Shown here one piece after another: positions 41,800 to 52,457 of a DNA stretch of 64,000 nucleotides (position 1 is its first letter; the number at the start of each line of letters is the position of its first letter). The position numbers were made by a program, and so were the translations under genes. Below the pieces are notes generated by a model. That model was not told the DNA's origin. It ran no database searches and saw only the letters and a list, made by a program, of their open reading frames with translations. Source of the stretch: Emiliania huxleyi CCMP1516 (taxonomy: Eukaryota > Haptophyta > Isochrysidales > Noelaerhabdaceae); assembly GCF_000372725.1 (NCBI RefSeq), contig NW_005201298.1, positions 337,514-401,513 on the forward strand, in the 5' to 3' direction.

Positions 41800-42368
41800 A
41801 TGAAGGAGCGAAGAGGAGCTGCGCCTGCGGCGCCAGCCGCCACCGAGCCCAGCGCCGATGCGGGGGCGGCAGGGGGCCTGGCCGACTGCCACGAGGCTGC
41901 CGACGAGGCTGTTTCCGAGGCTGCCCCGCCCCGCGCGGCTTCCTCCGTCCGGGTCGGGGCGCGGGCATGGCGGGCGGCGGCGAGCGCGAGCGCCACCGCA
42001 GCGCGGAGTGCGGCGCGGAGTGCGGCGCGGAGTGCGGCGCGGCGCGGCGCTGACTTGCGGCGCGGCGCTGACTTGCGGCGGCGTCGGAGTGGTGTGGCAG
42101 CTCCGGAGCCGGTTGACGGCGAGTCGGGCGGTGGCTCGGACGGGGACGGCGACACTCCCTCCCCGCGGCTGCCGGCGGCAGATTGGACGGTCCAGTGGCT
42201 CGCTTCTGCGGATGCGCTGAGGAGGAGCGGCGGCGGCTTGGTGGTTGGCGGCGTGTCTTCGGGAGACCTGTCGGGAGAGGACGGGTCGTGGGAGTGGGAC
42301 CCGAGTCGCTGCTCGATGCGTCTGAGCGAGCGGGCGGAGGAGGAGGACGACGAGGAGGAGGACGAGGG

Positions 42369-42404
<36 letters not shown>

Positions 42405-43365
42405 CGGGTCTGTGCAGGAGTTTGCGGCGCCCCCCCTCGCGGGAGAGGCTCTCCCTCTCCTCGATGACGCGGAGGTGGCGCCAGGAAGCGCGGCGCAGGC
42501 CCCGCCCCTCTTGCCCCTCACCCACATCTCCGCCCTCATCCGCGCTCCATACGCGCCTCCGCAGCGCCAAGGAGGCCGCGGCGCCCCGCCCGTGGCAGAC
42601 GGCGACCACGCCGCCGCCGCCGCCGCCCCCGCCGCCGCCACAGCTGCTGCCGCCCCTGCTGCTACTCCACGGTCCTCTCGCCGCGTCGCCGCCGCCGCAG
42701 CCGCCGCCGCCGCCGCCGCAGCCAGCAAGACGCGTCGCCTCAGTGCGCGATTGCGCCGCCGGCTGGCGCGCCGGAGCCAGCAAGGCAGCCGCACTGAGCC
42801 GACCTCCCCGGGACCGAGCTGCACAGAGAAAGAGCCTGCCGCCGCCGCCGCCGCCTCTCCGCAGGGGCGGCGCTTCCTTGGGCGGGCTCGCGCCGCCACG
42901 CTGAGGGCGCGAGCGGGCGACGCGGATTGGGGCTGCGAGCAGGGTGAGCCGTCGCCCCCCGCCACTGCAGTGACGGCCGACCTCGTCGAGTGGCGCATGC
43001 TCATGTCGAGCGACAGCGACTCCTCCCCCGCCCGCCCGCCGCCACCCCCGAGGGCGTCGCAAGCGCTGCGTCGCGCACGTGACGCGCTGGCGAGGCGGCA
43101 CGCAGGCGACGCCGGCAGCAAGAGCGGCGGTGGCGGCGCCGAAGCGCCACCGCCACCGCCGGTGTGGAGTGCGGAGCAGAGTTGGGACTGGAACCGCAGC
43201 GGGGGCTGGGACAGCAGCCGGAGCGGGGGATGGTTCCTCAGCAGCGGGGGCTGGGACAGCAGCGGGGGAGGCGTCGCTGTGGCCCCTCTCTTGCGGGGGC
43301 GGACGCACGTCCCGGCGCGAGGAGCCGGTCACGACGCCGCGAGCGAAGCAGCGGACCTGGCATAG
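41800..43365 (+). CDS. hypothetical low-complexity protein, 521 aa
   Basis: From MKERRGAAPAAPAATEPS the frame contains repeats encoded by CGCGGAGTGCGG units (ARSAARSAARSAARR), an acidic run (EEEDDEEEDEGEDEDEDEGE), poly-Ala tracts and a Gly/Trp-rich end with three SGGWDSS-like units. Natural-looking segments include DWTVQWLASADALRRSG and EDGSWEWDPSRCSMRLSE. Opposite-strand ORFs of similar length exist but read as Arg/Gly-rich noise, so I favour the plus strand. Function unknown, probably disordered. Confidence 0.45.
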
Positions 43366-44510
43366 CGCATAGGACACCTGGTGTGCAGGAATGGCGAATG
43401 CGCAGGTCTCAAAATATATAGATATAAATGCTTTTATTTTTTCCGTGGACCGTGCCGCGTGCGGCGTGGGGCGTGGCGCGCGCGCGTGCCCCGTGCGGGT
43501 GCGCGGGCCGCGGCGTGCTTTCTACATTTTCTAGCATGTAGGGGCCGGCCCAGCTCGCGAATCGATTTTTTCTACGGGGTGTGGACCCTGAGTTGACCAG
43601 GGGTTGTGCGCCGGGCCCTCCTGCTCGGCTCCAGCGAGTAGACAAGTCTTGTCATCAACAGAGTAGAAGGATCTGACCTCGGGGCCGATGTGACCAAGCG
43701 CTGGTAGCGTGGTTTTGACCTCACACCCATGGTCTCACAGTGTGCCGGCAGTCGCCGAGCAGTGTCGCTCACACAAGCCGCAGCACAAGTGACTGACTGA
43801 GGGCCAGTGAGGGCGAGCCCATCGCTGTCACAGCTGTGGCAGCCGCACAGTAGGCTGTGTCAACTGTGCAGAGTGTGTGAGCAGCAGAGGAGCTGCTCTC
43901 CAGGCTTCTGTCGCAAAGAGCTGCATGCCACCGAAAGCGCTGTCGAGGTTCGCCGAGCGCGGCGCAGGTTGGGGGAAGCCGCCACCGACGAGCGCGTTGG
44001 AGTATTCACTCCGGACAAAGACGGGCACACAGCGGACGGTGCGGGGGCGTGTGCCCGTCATAGCGGCGAGGCGCGGGACCGTCTGTGGCGAAGTGGGTCG
44101 CGTCCCTCGATTTCCTCAACTCACGGTCCGCTCCCTCTAACAGTAACCACACGTTCCGACGTTCTAGCATCTCGGGCGTATATAGGGGCCCGTCTCCGTC
44201 GTGCGTATACAATAGCGCGGTATGTTCTATATACCGTGCGTACTCGCTCAAGCCTCAACACGCACACCACCTCCCGGCTCACCAGAGCAAAACACCGTAC
44301 GCGCAACCCGACCCGACCCGAACCCCCCCCCCCCCCCCCCAGTGGCACACCGGGTCCATGTGACAATCGCCCTCCCCCCCCTTCCTCCCCCGGGGGTCGA
44401 CTCGTTGTGTGGTTGTCGACGCTGCGCCAGCGGTCAAGCCGGCCACTGCATCGCTCGCTCAGTCACAATGGAGGGTCCCCGCGAGGCCCTCTAAAGGCAG
44501 CCTCTTCGCC
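43366..44510. other. no gene recognised
   Basis: Contains a poly-C tract (44326-44341) and otherwise non-repetitive sequence with short ORFs only. Lies between the 3' end of a plus-strand ORF and the 3' end of the minus-strand gene that stops at 44511. Confidence 0.5.
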
Positions 44511-44679
44511 TCACGACGTGGAGAAGGACGCGCGCAGCTTGCCGAACCCGGAGGCGAAGAAGCCGGAGCGGTTCGCCGAGGACTGCGAGGAAGACCTAGC
44601 CAGAGGAGCGGCCGTCTCTCAGCCGTGAGTGAGTGTGTGTGTGTGTGTGTGTGTGTGTTTTGTGTGTGTGTGTGTGTGT

Positions 44680-44720
<41 letters not shown>

Positions 44721-47520
44721 CTCGCGCGTGCAGCGGCGACACCGCCGCCCTCGCCGGTGAGGCTCCGGCGGGGTCGGGAGAGGAAGCCGGAGCCGCTGGG
44801 GCGGCGTGCGTCGCCGCGAGTCGCAGCTGCCGGCGGAGGCATGCGCAAGGCATGCACAGGCTGGCACGGGGGAGCCTCGGCGCGCGCCGCAGCCGACGGC
44901 TTTGGAGAGGGGGCAGAGGCTTCGGTCAACGAATCGCGGTCGCGGTTCGACGCGTCGCGCAGCGGAAGCTTCACCGCCGGAGCGGGCGCCGCGTCCGTCG
45001 CCCGGACAGTCTCACCAGCCGCCGCCCCGGCCGCCTCGACGGTTGAGCTCGGAGGAGCGACCGCTGGAGCAGCAGGAGCCTCCCCCGACGTTGCGGCTCC
45101 TGCCGGCTTGGCCGCCACTGGCGGCTTGGCCGCCGCTGCCGGCTTGGCGGTCGCTGCCGGCTTCGCCGCACCAGCGATCGTGCGCTGGAGCAAGCGCTGG
45201 GCCGCCTCGGCCGCCGCCGCGCCCACGGGGGCGCAGACGGCGGCGTGCTCCTCGAGCGCGTCGACCCACTGCTTGGCTTGCTGCCTGGCGAAGGGCCGGT
45301 GCTCTGCGCCTTTGAGGGCGAGCTCGTCGGAGCCCGCCAGCAGGCGCTGCTGCTGGGAGCGCCCTCCGGCGGGCATGCTCAGCCCGATGCCGAAGAGGTC
45401 GCAGATCTGCATGTCGAGGCGCCGGACACCGTCGAAGGTTGCCTGCGGCAAGCGGGGGCGGCGGGTCGGGGCCGCTCCCAGAGAGGGGGGGGGGGGGGGG
45501 CGGTGGTAAAGGCCCCTTGCCTCCACGCGCGCGCGGGCGCAGCTCGAAGCACGAGTCCGCGATGACCTGTAGGGAGGTCCCGGCAGGTTCAGAAACGTGC
45601 CAGGCAGCTCGTATCACGAGTCCTGCGACTCTGCGAGGACCTCGAAAGAGGTCGGGCTGCGCTTGGTCAGGGCGAATCTGCCGATACTGCGGGAGTCTTT
45701 CAGGTCGCGCGTGAGGTCCCGCCCGTGCCGCACGCAGAGCGAAGCGAGGGAGAGGGTCTCCTCGGTCCCGTCCTTGGCGCGGCGCCGCTCGTTGGCGAGC
45801 TGCTTCTGCCCGTCGGGGAGCGCCGAGCAGAGCCGCAGCTCCCCTCGCGCCAGAGTCCCCCAAAGGAAGGTCCACCGCACCTTTGTCCCTTTGTGGGTCG
45901 AGCTCGCCCGCAAGACCCCGCCCTCAAACTCGCGCGCGACCAGGTCCGCAGTCCCGTCGAGTCGCAGCGGCGCCCGCGCAACCTCGGCGTGCAGCCGCCT
46001 CCACTCTCCCTCGCTCAACCGCGCGCGCACGCCGGCCGCGCCGCTCACCGCCGCAAGCCTCGAGGCGTCGAGCAGCGGCGCGCGCACGAGCAGCAGCGCC
46101 AGCGTCGCCATCGACTGCGCCTGTTGCTCGGCGGCGGCGGCCGGCGAGCCGGAGGAGAGAGCTCGGCCGACGGCGGCGAATAGGCGGCCGATGCCGCGGT
46201 CGAGCGCCTCGGCCGGCTCGTCGGGCAAGGCGCAGACGGAGAGGGCCTTCGAGGGAGGGGGTCGCAAGTCGGCACTCGGCGAAAGGCGTGTGGCGGGGCG
46301 AAAGGAGGAACGGGGCGCCCGGCGGAGCGCCGCGCAGAACGGGCCCGGGTCGGCCGGCCGCAAGTGGGCGCCAAGCTCGAGGCGAGCGAGCAGCGCGTCG
46401 AGCAGCGCCTAGTCTCGGGGCAGCCTCGGATCATCTCGGGCAGCAGAAGCAGCGGCGTCGAGCAAAGCGCTGGCACCTCGACGGCCGGCTGCAGCCTGCC
46501 CCCTCGCCCCGCCTCCCGGCCGGCCGCCTCGTCGGACAAGTCGGCGGAGATCACCTTGCCCATCGCCACCCTCGCCGCGCTGCCGCCCTCTGCCACGAAG
46601 CGCGCGAGGTCGGCGTCCGCTCTGCCGGCGGCACGCGCGGCGGAGAGGAAGCGGAGCGGCGCGGCGCAGAAGGCGCGCCTGTCGGCCTCGCCGAGGGGCG
46701 GCAGCTATGGACACGTCGCGGAAATGTCACGGACACGTCGCGGATATGTCATGCCGCGGAAGAGCGGCACCGGGCAGTCGTGCGTGACGACGGCGCGGCC
46801 TCCGGGCAGGGGGCGGACGAGGGACGGCCGCTTGTGCGGGCTGAGCCCCATCGCGATGGTGCCGCCCAGCGACACTCCCAACGCGAGCTCCTCGGCGCGG
46901 GGCCTGAGAGGCGCCCCGGGGGGGGGCACTCTGAGGCGCGGCCCCTCTGCGCGCGCCGGCACGCCTCGGCGGGTGCGCGTGCGGCGGGTGATCTCGGGTG
47001 ATCTCGGGTCGTTGTGGGCCATCGTCCGGCAGCAACCTCGGCAGCAACCTCGGCAGCAATCTCGGCAGCAATCTCGGCAGCAATCTCGGCGGAAGCACAT
47101 GCGGCGGGTCGGCGACGTGGGCGTAGGGTCAGGGTTAGGGCTAGGGCTAGGGTTAGCACATGCGGCGGGTCGGCGACAAGGGCGTAGGCAGCGCCGAGAG
47201 GCCGCCGGACAGGGAGCGGCGCGCGGAGAGCTGGGCTTTCTCGACGGCATCGAGCACCTCGGGGGGGCGAAGTCGCGAGGTGACGCCAGATCGCCCTCCC
47301 TCGCTAGTCGATCACTAACGAGTGGCGCCTCGGCGTCGAGCTCGCGAGTGCTGCTGCGGCCACTGCCGCCGCCGCCGCCGCACCCGCCCGAGGAGGAGGA
47401 GGAGGAGGAGGCGGAGGGCTCGGCCGCACGACTGATCCGCAGCGGGGAAGGGCGCGGGCCGGCTGGCGCAGCTGCGGACGGGGCCGGTCTGCCGGTGGAG
47501 GCGCGTCGCATCACGCGCAC
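44511..47520 (-). CDS. multi-exon hypothetical protein with a PH-like C-terminal region
   Basis: Coding segments read on the minus strand: LALGVSLGGTIAMGLSPHKR and LVRPLPGGRAVVTHDCPVPL (about 46930-46750), LARFVAEGGSAARVAMGKVI (46620-46550), ELGAHLRPADPGPFCAALRR, and RWTFLWGTLARGELRLCS, SLASLCVRHGRDL and IGRFALTKRSPTSFE. This last part has the rhythm of a PH domain closing with FARQQAKQWVDALEEHAA after two introns. The last exon, beginning after the CA-repeat intron, reads NRSGFFASGFGKLRASFSTS and stops at 44511. Intron 45640-45567 is GT-AG with a diverged flanking duplication. I cannot tell whether this is a separate gene or the C-terminal half of the kinase gene that lies upstream on the same strand. 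Exon borders in 46980-47520 are unresolved. Confidence 0.5.
44634..44721. repeat. GT/CA microsatellite
   Basis: An almost pure (GT)n run interrupted by a TTT and a GG. It lies in an intron of the minus-strand gene, where ORFs read it as His-Thr repeats. Confidence 0.9.
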
Positions 47521-47664
47521 CCCCTTCGTGGGCTTCGCCTGTGCGGAGGGAAGCGGGTGTCGGGGGCGAGGCTGGCGGGGTGAGGAGGCGGGAAGAGCGA
47601 GGGCCGGCGGGGCAGGCTCGTCGATCTTGACGGTCGCGTCGAGCTTGAGGGTGGCCTAAGGGAC

Positions 47665-49553
47665 GTGTCACGGACATGTTCGCGGGACGTGTCACGGACT
47701 GGCGCCGCCTCGGGCTGCACGGCCGCCTCGAGCTGCAGCGTCGCCTCGAGCTGCAGTGTCGCATCGAGCTGCAGTGTCGCATCGAGCTGCACGGCCGCCT
47801 CGCCCGCCTCCGCCTCCAGCGAGCCGCCTCGCTTGACCTTTTGCGTCGCGGCGCCGAACTCGCAAGTTGCGGAGGAGGAGCGGCCCTCCGCACCTCCGCT
47901 GCGCTGCCCGGCAGAGGTGCTTAGCTCGGACGCGAAGCGGCGAGCGACCTGCGGAGGCGCGGCTCGGAGGTTGCCGGGCGGGTGGCGCGGGCAGGCGGGT
48001 GCCAAGGGCAAACGCGGTCGGGGGCGGGGGCGGGGAGTGCGGAGGCGGGGCGTGCGGAGGCGAGGAGTGCGGAGGCGAGGAGTGCGGAGGCGAGGAGTGC
48101 GGAGGCGAGGAGTGCGGAGGCGAGGAGTGCGGAGGCGAGGAGCGCGGAGGCGAGGAGTGCGGAGGCGAGGAGTGCGGAGGCGAGGAGTGCGGAGGCGAGG
48201 AGTGCGGGGGCGAGGAGTGCGGAGGCGGGTGCAGAGGTGGTGGGGGTGGCGCCACGCGCCGCGGCGTCGTGTGCCGCCGCGGACTCGTCGTACCTGACAT
48301 GGGGTCCGGGCAGGGGTCCGGGTGAGGGTCCGGGTCCTACTTGTTGGAGGTGCCGCGGACTCGCAAGCACACCCGACGACGCAGTCCACCCGCAGCATCC
48401 CAGGGAGGGGGCCGTCCTCCCCGAGCAGCGACGGCAGCGGCGTCGGCCCGCCCGCCCCGCCGCCCGCCCCGCCGTCCTGCGGCGCCTCTCCGGCGGGCAA
48501 CACCGCCTCCTTCACCTCCTCCTCCTTGACGGAGAGGCGAGGCAGCAACGCGGCGGGGGACGCGTCGGCGCACCAAGGCTCGCCCGCAACCTAACACGTC
48601 GTGGACACGTCGTGGACGCGTCCGTGGAGTGCGCACTGCGTGGGCACGGCCGCAGCCTCGCTCGCGCGCGGCCGCTCCGACGGCTCCTACGGGAGGAGTT
48701 GCAGACGCCTCCGGCACGGCTCCCGTGGCTGGAAGCGGCCGCCGCTCTGCGCGGCCTTTTGGAGGCAGCGCGTCAGCAGCGCGACGAAGTGGGGGCTCCA
48801 CTCGCCGACGGTGGCGGCCGGCTCGGTGCCATACAGGCTGCGGTGCAGCTCCGCCGCCTCGCTCGGCGGCGCGAGCTTCGGCGGGTCCGAGCTCACGATC
48901 TTGAAGAGCTGCGCGTGGTGCGGCTTGACCGCCGCGAGCGGAGGCTCGCCCTGCGCCATCTCGATCATCGTGATGCCGAGGGACCACAGGTCGCCCGCCG
49001 TCTCGACCGAGCCCATGATGAGCTCCGGGGCCATCCACATCGGCGTGCCAATCACCGTGCCTTGGATCGCGCTCCCCTCGAGGATCCGCGATATGCCAAA
49101 GTCGGCCAGCTTGACCTCGCCGCCGGCAGTGAGCAGCAGGTTCGCCGCCTTGACGTCGCGGTGCACCACCGAGCACACGTCGTGCAGGTGCGCCAGCCCG
49201 CGCGCCGCGCCGGCGCTCACCGCCGCGATTTGCCGCTCGTCGAGCGTGCGGCCGCCGCGGCGGGGCGAGACGAGGTCGGCGACGGAGCCGGCGGCGCAGA
49301 GCTCGAGCACGAGCCAAGCCTTCTCGCGGTAGACGAACTCGGCGAGCAGCGCGACGTTGCACTTGTGCGACGCCGCGCGCATCATCCGCACCTCGTGCCG
49401 CACCTGGTCCGAGCTGTTTGAGCCACCGAGGTCCTCCACCACTTTGACGGCGACGGCTGCACCCTGCTGGCCCGGCTGGCGGAGCCACCCCTGGTACACC
49501 ATGCCGTACGCGCCCTTGCCGAGCACCGCCCCGAGCGAGAGGGTCGTCGTCAT
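47665..49553 (-). CDS. STE20/MST-like serine/threonine protein kinase
   Basis: Exon 1 (49553-48756, 266 codons) holds nearly the whole kinase domain: GKGAYGMVYQG (12-22), VAVK with Lys37, HRDVKAANLLL (131-141, catalytic Asp133), DFGISR (151-156), GTPMWMAPELI (169-179). The GTPxWMAPE form is typical of the STE20 group. Exon 2 (48686-48648) supplies EPSERPRASEAAA, the RP motif of subdomain XI, and exon 3 (48590-48373) VAGEPWCADASPAALLPRLS, then an acidic-Gly-rich tail. The next exon starts at 48293 (YDESAAAHD) and runs into a 15-bp minisatellite. Further coding (VARRFASELSTSAGQ, and six-residue LQLDAT repeats at 47720-47810) follows. The 3' end is not determined. Introns 48755-48687 (GC-AG), 48647-48591 and 48372-48294 keep phase. 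Confidence 0.8.
48036..48235. repeat. 15-bp minisatellite, about 12 units
   Basis: Unit AGTGCGGAGGCGAGG with few substitutions. Because 15 is divisible by three, every frame stays open. In the kinase frame it reads ALLAS repeats. It may be an exonic pentapeptide repeat or intronic. Confidence 0.85.
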
Positions 49554-50286
49554 TCTTCTTCGGGGCCCAGGCGATCCTCTGATCGCCGCTCGCGCAACTG
49601 GCGCCTCGGACCTCGGACGCGGCTTCAAAAGCTGGCTTTTGGAAAAGAATTTGGAAAAGAATTTTAACTCCGGTTACGCCACTCTTGGAAAAGAATTTAA
49701 AGAACCCGAGCATGCGGCCCGCTGGGTGCGCTTCTCAGCTCCCCGGCCCTGGATGTGAGGTTACTGACTGCACTCCAAGTGTGACCGTCATCGCCCGTCT
49801 AGCGTCCACCCATACCGCGTTGGTGTCCCAGTCGTTGGTCGGACTGTGTTTGTTTCGCCTTCCCATCAATCAATCAATCCAAGTGCTCCAAGTGCTCCAA
49901 AACAACTCTCTCTCACAGCAGACAGGCTCGACACAGGTGCGAACTGGCGCTCGCCGACATCATGTGCTCGGTCGTCCCGCCGGCGCGGAGCTGCGCCACG
50001 TCGAGTTGTTCGGTCGGACTCTACAGAGCACAGTGTTGTAGAGAAAAAAGGAATGGAAAACAGACGGGGTGCGAGAGGCAAACCTCGGACAGCCCAACCC
50101 AGGCTGCCGCGCAGCGAAGCGAAAACAGACGAAAATAGGGGGTACCTACCTGTTGCAGGGCCCTCTGGCAATGGCCAGCCTCAACGACGGGTTGACTGCG
50201 AGGCAGTCCGAGCACGAACTAGTCGTCGATCCGCTGACAATCCCCGCCGCTTCACCGTCGGAGCGGCGGCGGGTGAGAGTTAGTCA
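49554..50286. other. intergenic, no gene
   Basis: Includes a partial copy of the GCGTCCACCCATACCGCGTT dispersed block (about 49800-49835). No recognised ORF. Confidence 0.5.
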
Positions 50287-50817
50287 AAGGTCCACCAGCA
50301 CAGCCTCCAGCCACCAGCCTCCACCTCCACCGTCGAGCCGCGATCGCTGCCGCCCGCGACGCCGCCCGCCGCCTCAGATGCCCGCGACGCGCTCAGCGAG
50401 TCGAGTCGAAGAGCCGAGCCTCACCAGCAGGAGCATCTGCACCACCAGCAGCAGCAGCAGCACCACCACCACCACCCGAGAGAGAAGCGCACCTGCCCGA
50501 CGCCGCCCGCCGCGTCAGACGCTCGCGACGCGCGCGTCGAGCCCAGTCGCAGAGCCGCGCCGCGCCAGCAGCAGCATCTGCACCAGCAGCATCAGCACCA
50601 CCACCAGCAGCAGCAACAGAGACAGGCAGTGCAGGCGCAGAAGCGCTCGCAGAGCCGCGCGCAGCGCCGCGCACGCCACGCTGCGGACCGTCGGACGAGC
50701 GCACCGTACGTCGGCGGCGAGCCGCGTCGCCAGCCGTCTCGCGAGAGAGCGGCGCCGCCGCGTGCGCGCAGCAGCCGCCGCGGCAGAGGCGAGCCGCGGC
50801 GACGTCCGCACTAACGG
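50287..50817 (-). repeat. inverted segmental duplicate of 4677-5207
   Basis: Reverse complement of 4677-5207 with scattered substitutions. It abuts the CT tract (50838-50901) that separates it from the RCC1 gene. Confidence 0.8.
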
Positions 50818-50831
50818 ATAACGGCCATTGG

Positions 50832-50837
<6 letters not shown>

Positions 50838-50901
<64 letters not shown>
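50838..50901. repeat. CT microsatellite
   Basis: Pure (TC)n run of about 64 nt located 40-100 nt upstream of the RCC1 start codon. It could affect promoter structure. Confidence 0.95.
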
Positions 50902-50905
<4 letters not shown>

Positions 50906-50939
50906 CCAGGGATCGGCTAGAGGAAATTTTTTTCTCGCG

Positions 50940-52457
50940 ATGTCTGCCCCGCGACGCCGCTCGCGCCGCCTCGCCCCCGCCTCCTCCATTGCCGCCCCCT
51001 CGCCAGACACGCCGCCGCCCGCCCGCCTCCTCGACCTCCCCACCGACCTCCTCGTGCGCGTCGTCTCTCGCTGCGACCCCGTCGACATCGCTCGCGCCGC
51101 GGCCGTCTCGCTCCTCTTCCACGCCTCGCTTGCGGTGGAGGGCATCCGCTTGCGGGCGCAAGAGCGCGGCTTCGAGCTGCCGGCGCAGCCAGAGGGCGAG
51201 GGCTGCGCCGTGCGGTGGCTGTGCTTGTCTGCGCTGCTGTGCGAGTCCAACCCGCCGGTGAGGGTGGCGGCAGGCGCACAGCACAGCGTCTTCATCGACG
51301 GCGAGGGGCGGCTCTCGTCGTGCGGGTCAGCGGCAAGGGAGGATGACGACGACGAGGAATTTCCAGGCCTTCTCGGCCACGGCGAGGGCGTGACGCAGCT
51401 CAACACGCCGACCCGCCTCCCGTCAATGCTGGGTGACGAGCGCGCCGTGAGCGTGGCGACTCGAGCATACCACAGCCTCGCCCTCACCGCCGACGGATCT
51501 GTGTGGAGCTGGGGCGGTGGACACTTTGGCCGGTTGGGCCACGGCGACGAGCAGGACCAGCTGCTGCCCAAGAAGATCGAGACCTTTGCTGGCCGGCGCG
51601 TCGTCGCTGTGTCGGCTGGAACCCACAGCCTCGCCCTCACCGCCGATGGCGCCCTCTGGAGCTGGGGCTGGGGAGGCTTTGGCAAGCTGGGCCACGGCGA
51701 CCGGCAGGCCCAGCTGCTGCCGATGAAGGTCGAGGCCTTTACTGGCCGGCGCGTCGTCACTGTGTCGGCTGGAGCCCGCCATAGCCTCGCCACCACGGCC
51801 GATGGCGCCGCTTGGAGCTGGGGCGCAGGAGGCAATGGCAGGCTGGGCCACGGCGACCGGCAGCGCCAGCTGCTGCCCAAAAAGGTCGAGGCCTTTGCTG
51901 GGCGGCGCGTCGTCGCTGTTGCGGCTGGAGGCATCCACAGCCTCGCCATCACCGCCGACGGCGCCGTCTGGAGCTGGGGCGAGGGAGGTGTTGGCCAGTT
52001 GGGCCACGGCGACATGCAGGGCCAGCCACTGCCCAAGAAGGTCGAGACCTTTGCTGGCCGGCGAGTCGTCGCTGTGTCGGCGGGAATCTACCACAGCCTC
52101 GCCATCACCGCCGACGGCGCCGTCTGGAGCTGGGGCTATGGAGCCTCTGGCCAGCTGGGCCACGGCGACGAGCAGCAGCAGCTGCTGCCCAAGAAGGTCG
52201 AGGCCTTCGCTGGGCAGCGCGTCGTCGCTGTGTCGGCTGCGGAATACAATAGCTTCGCCATCGCCGCCGACGGCGGTGTTCATGCTTGGGGTCTGGGCGA
52301 ACGCGGCTGCCTTGGCCACGGAGAGGACCTGTCGCACCAGCTGCTGCCCAAGAAGGTCGAGGTGTGGGCGAGCCGGCCGCCGACGCCTACTTCCTCTGAC
52401 GGAGAGGATAGCAGCGGCGGGGAGGACAGTGATTCGGGCAGCAACTCGGACGAGTGA
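50940..52457 (+). CDS. F-box/RCC1-repeat protein, intact copy 2, 505 aa
   Basis: Starts MSAPRRRSRRLAPASSIAAP. An F-box-like segment (LLDLPTDLLVRVVSRCDP, about 30-60) is followed by LLFHASLAVEGIRLRAQERG and seven RCC1 blades, the first degenerate (AQHSVFIDGEGRLSSCG), the others with HSLAITADGAVWSWG and GQLGHGDEQ. An acidic insert (EDDDDEE) sits in blade 1. The C-terminal tail after the propeller is Ser/Asp-rich (TSSDGEDSSGGEDSDSGSNS) and differs from copy 1. Blades are nearly identical to one another and to copy 1 at DNA level, suggesting gene conversion or recent duplication. F-box proteins recruit substrates to SCF ubiquitin ligases; RCC1 propellers bind chromatin, GTPases or other partners. 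Which applies here is unknown. Confidence 0.85.
   Translation: MSAPRRRSRRLAPASSIAAPSPDTPPPARLLDLPTDLLVRVVSRCDPVDIARAAAVSLLFHASLAVEGIRLRAQERGFELPAQPEGEGCAVRWLCLSALLCESNPPVRVAAGAQHSVFIDGEGRLSSCGSAAREDDDDEEFPGLLGHGEGVTQLNTPTRLPSMLGDERAVSVATRAYHSLALTADGSVWSWGGGHFGRLGHGDEQDQLLPKKIETFAGRRVVAVSAGTHSLALTADGALWSWGWGGFGKLGHGDRQAQLLPMKVEAFTGRRVVTVSAGARHSLATTADGAAWSWGAGGNGRLGHGDRQRQLLPKKVEAFAGRRVVAVAAGGIHSLAITADGAVWSWGEGGVGQLGHGDMQGQPLPKKVETFAGRRVVAVSAGIYHSLAITADGAVWSWGYGASGQLGHGDEQQQLLPKKVEAFAGQRVVAVSAAEYNSFAIAADGGVHAWGLGERGCLGHGEDLSHQLLPKKVEVWASRPPTPTSSDGEDSSGGEDSDSGSNSDE

Noticed and set aside
41547..43377. Minus-strand ORFs of 524 and 538 codons opposite the low-complexity gene
   Set aside because: They read as Arg/Gly/Ala-rich noise. 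Their openness follows from the GC-rich, repeat-containing plus-strand frame.
44596..44867. ORFs rich in His-Thr repeats
   Set aside because: They translate the GT/CA microsatellite only.
45012..47001. Plus-strand ORFs of 271-431 codons
   Set aside because: They are antisense to the minus-strand coding segments, which show coherent protein-like sequence and duplication-bounded introns.
47095..47188. Duplication around telomere-like filler read as a spliced intron of the minus-strand gene
   Set aside because: On the minus strand the filler does not end in AG before the second copy. The duplication is real, but a splice there cannot be supported.
48036..48235. Regular repeat array that might suggest CRISPR
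   Set aside because: It is a head-to-tail 15-bp minisatellite without spacers, in a eukaryotic gene.
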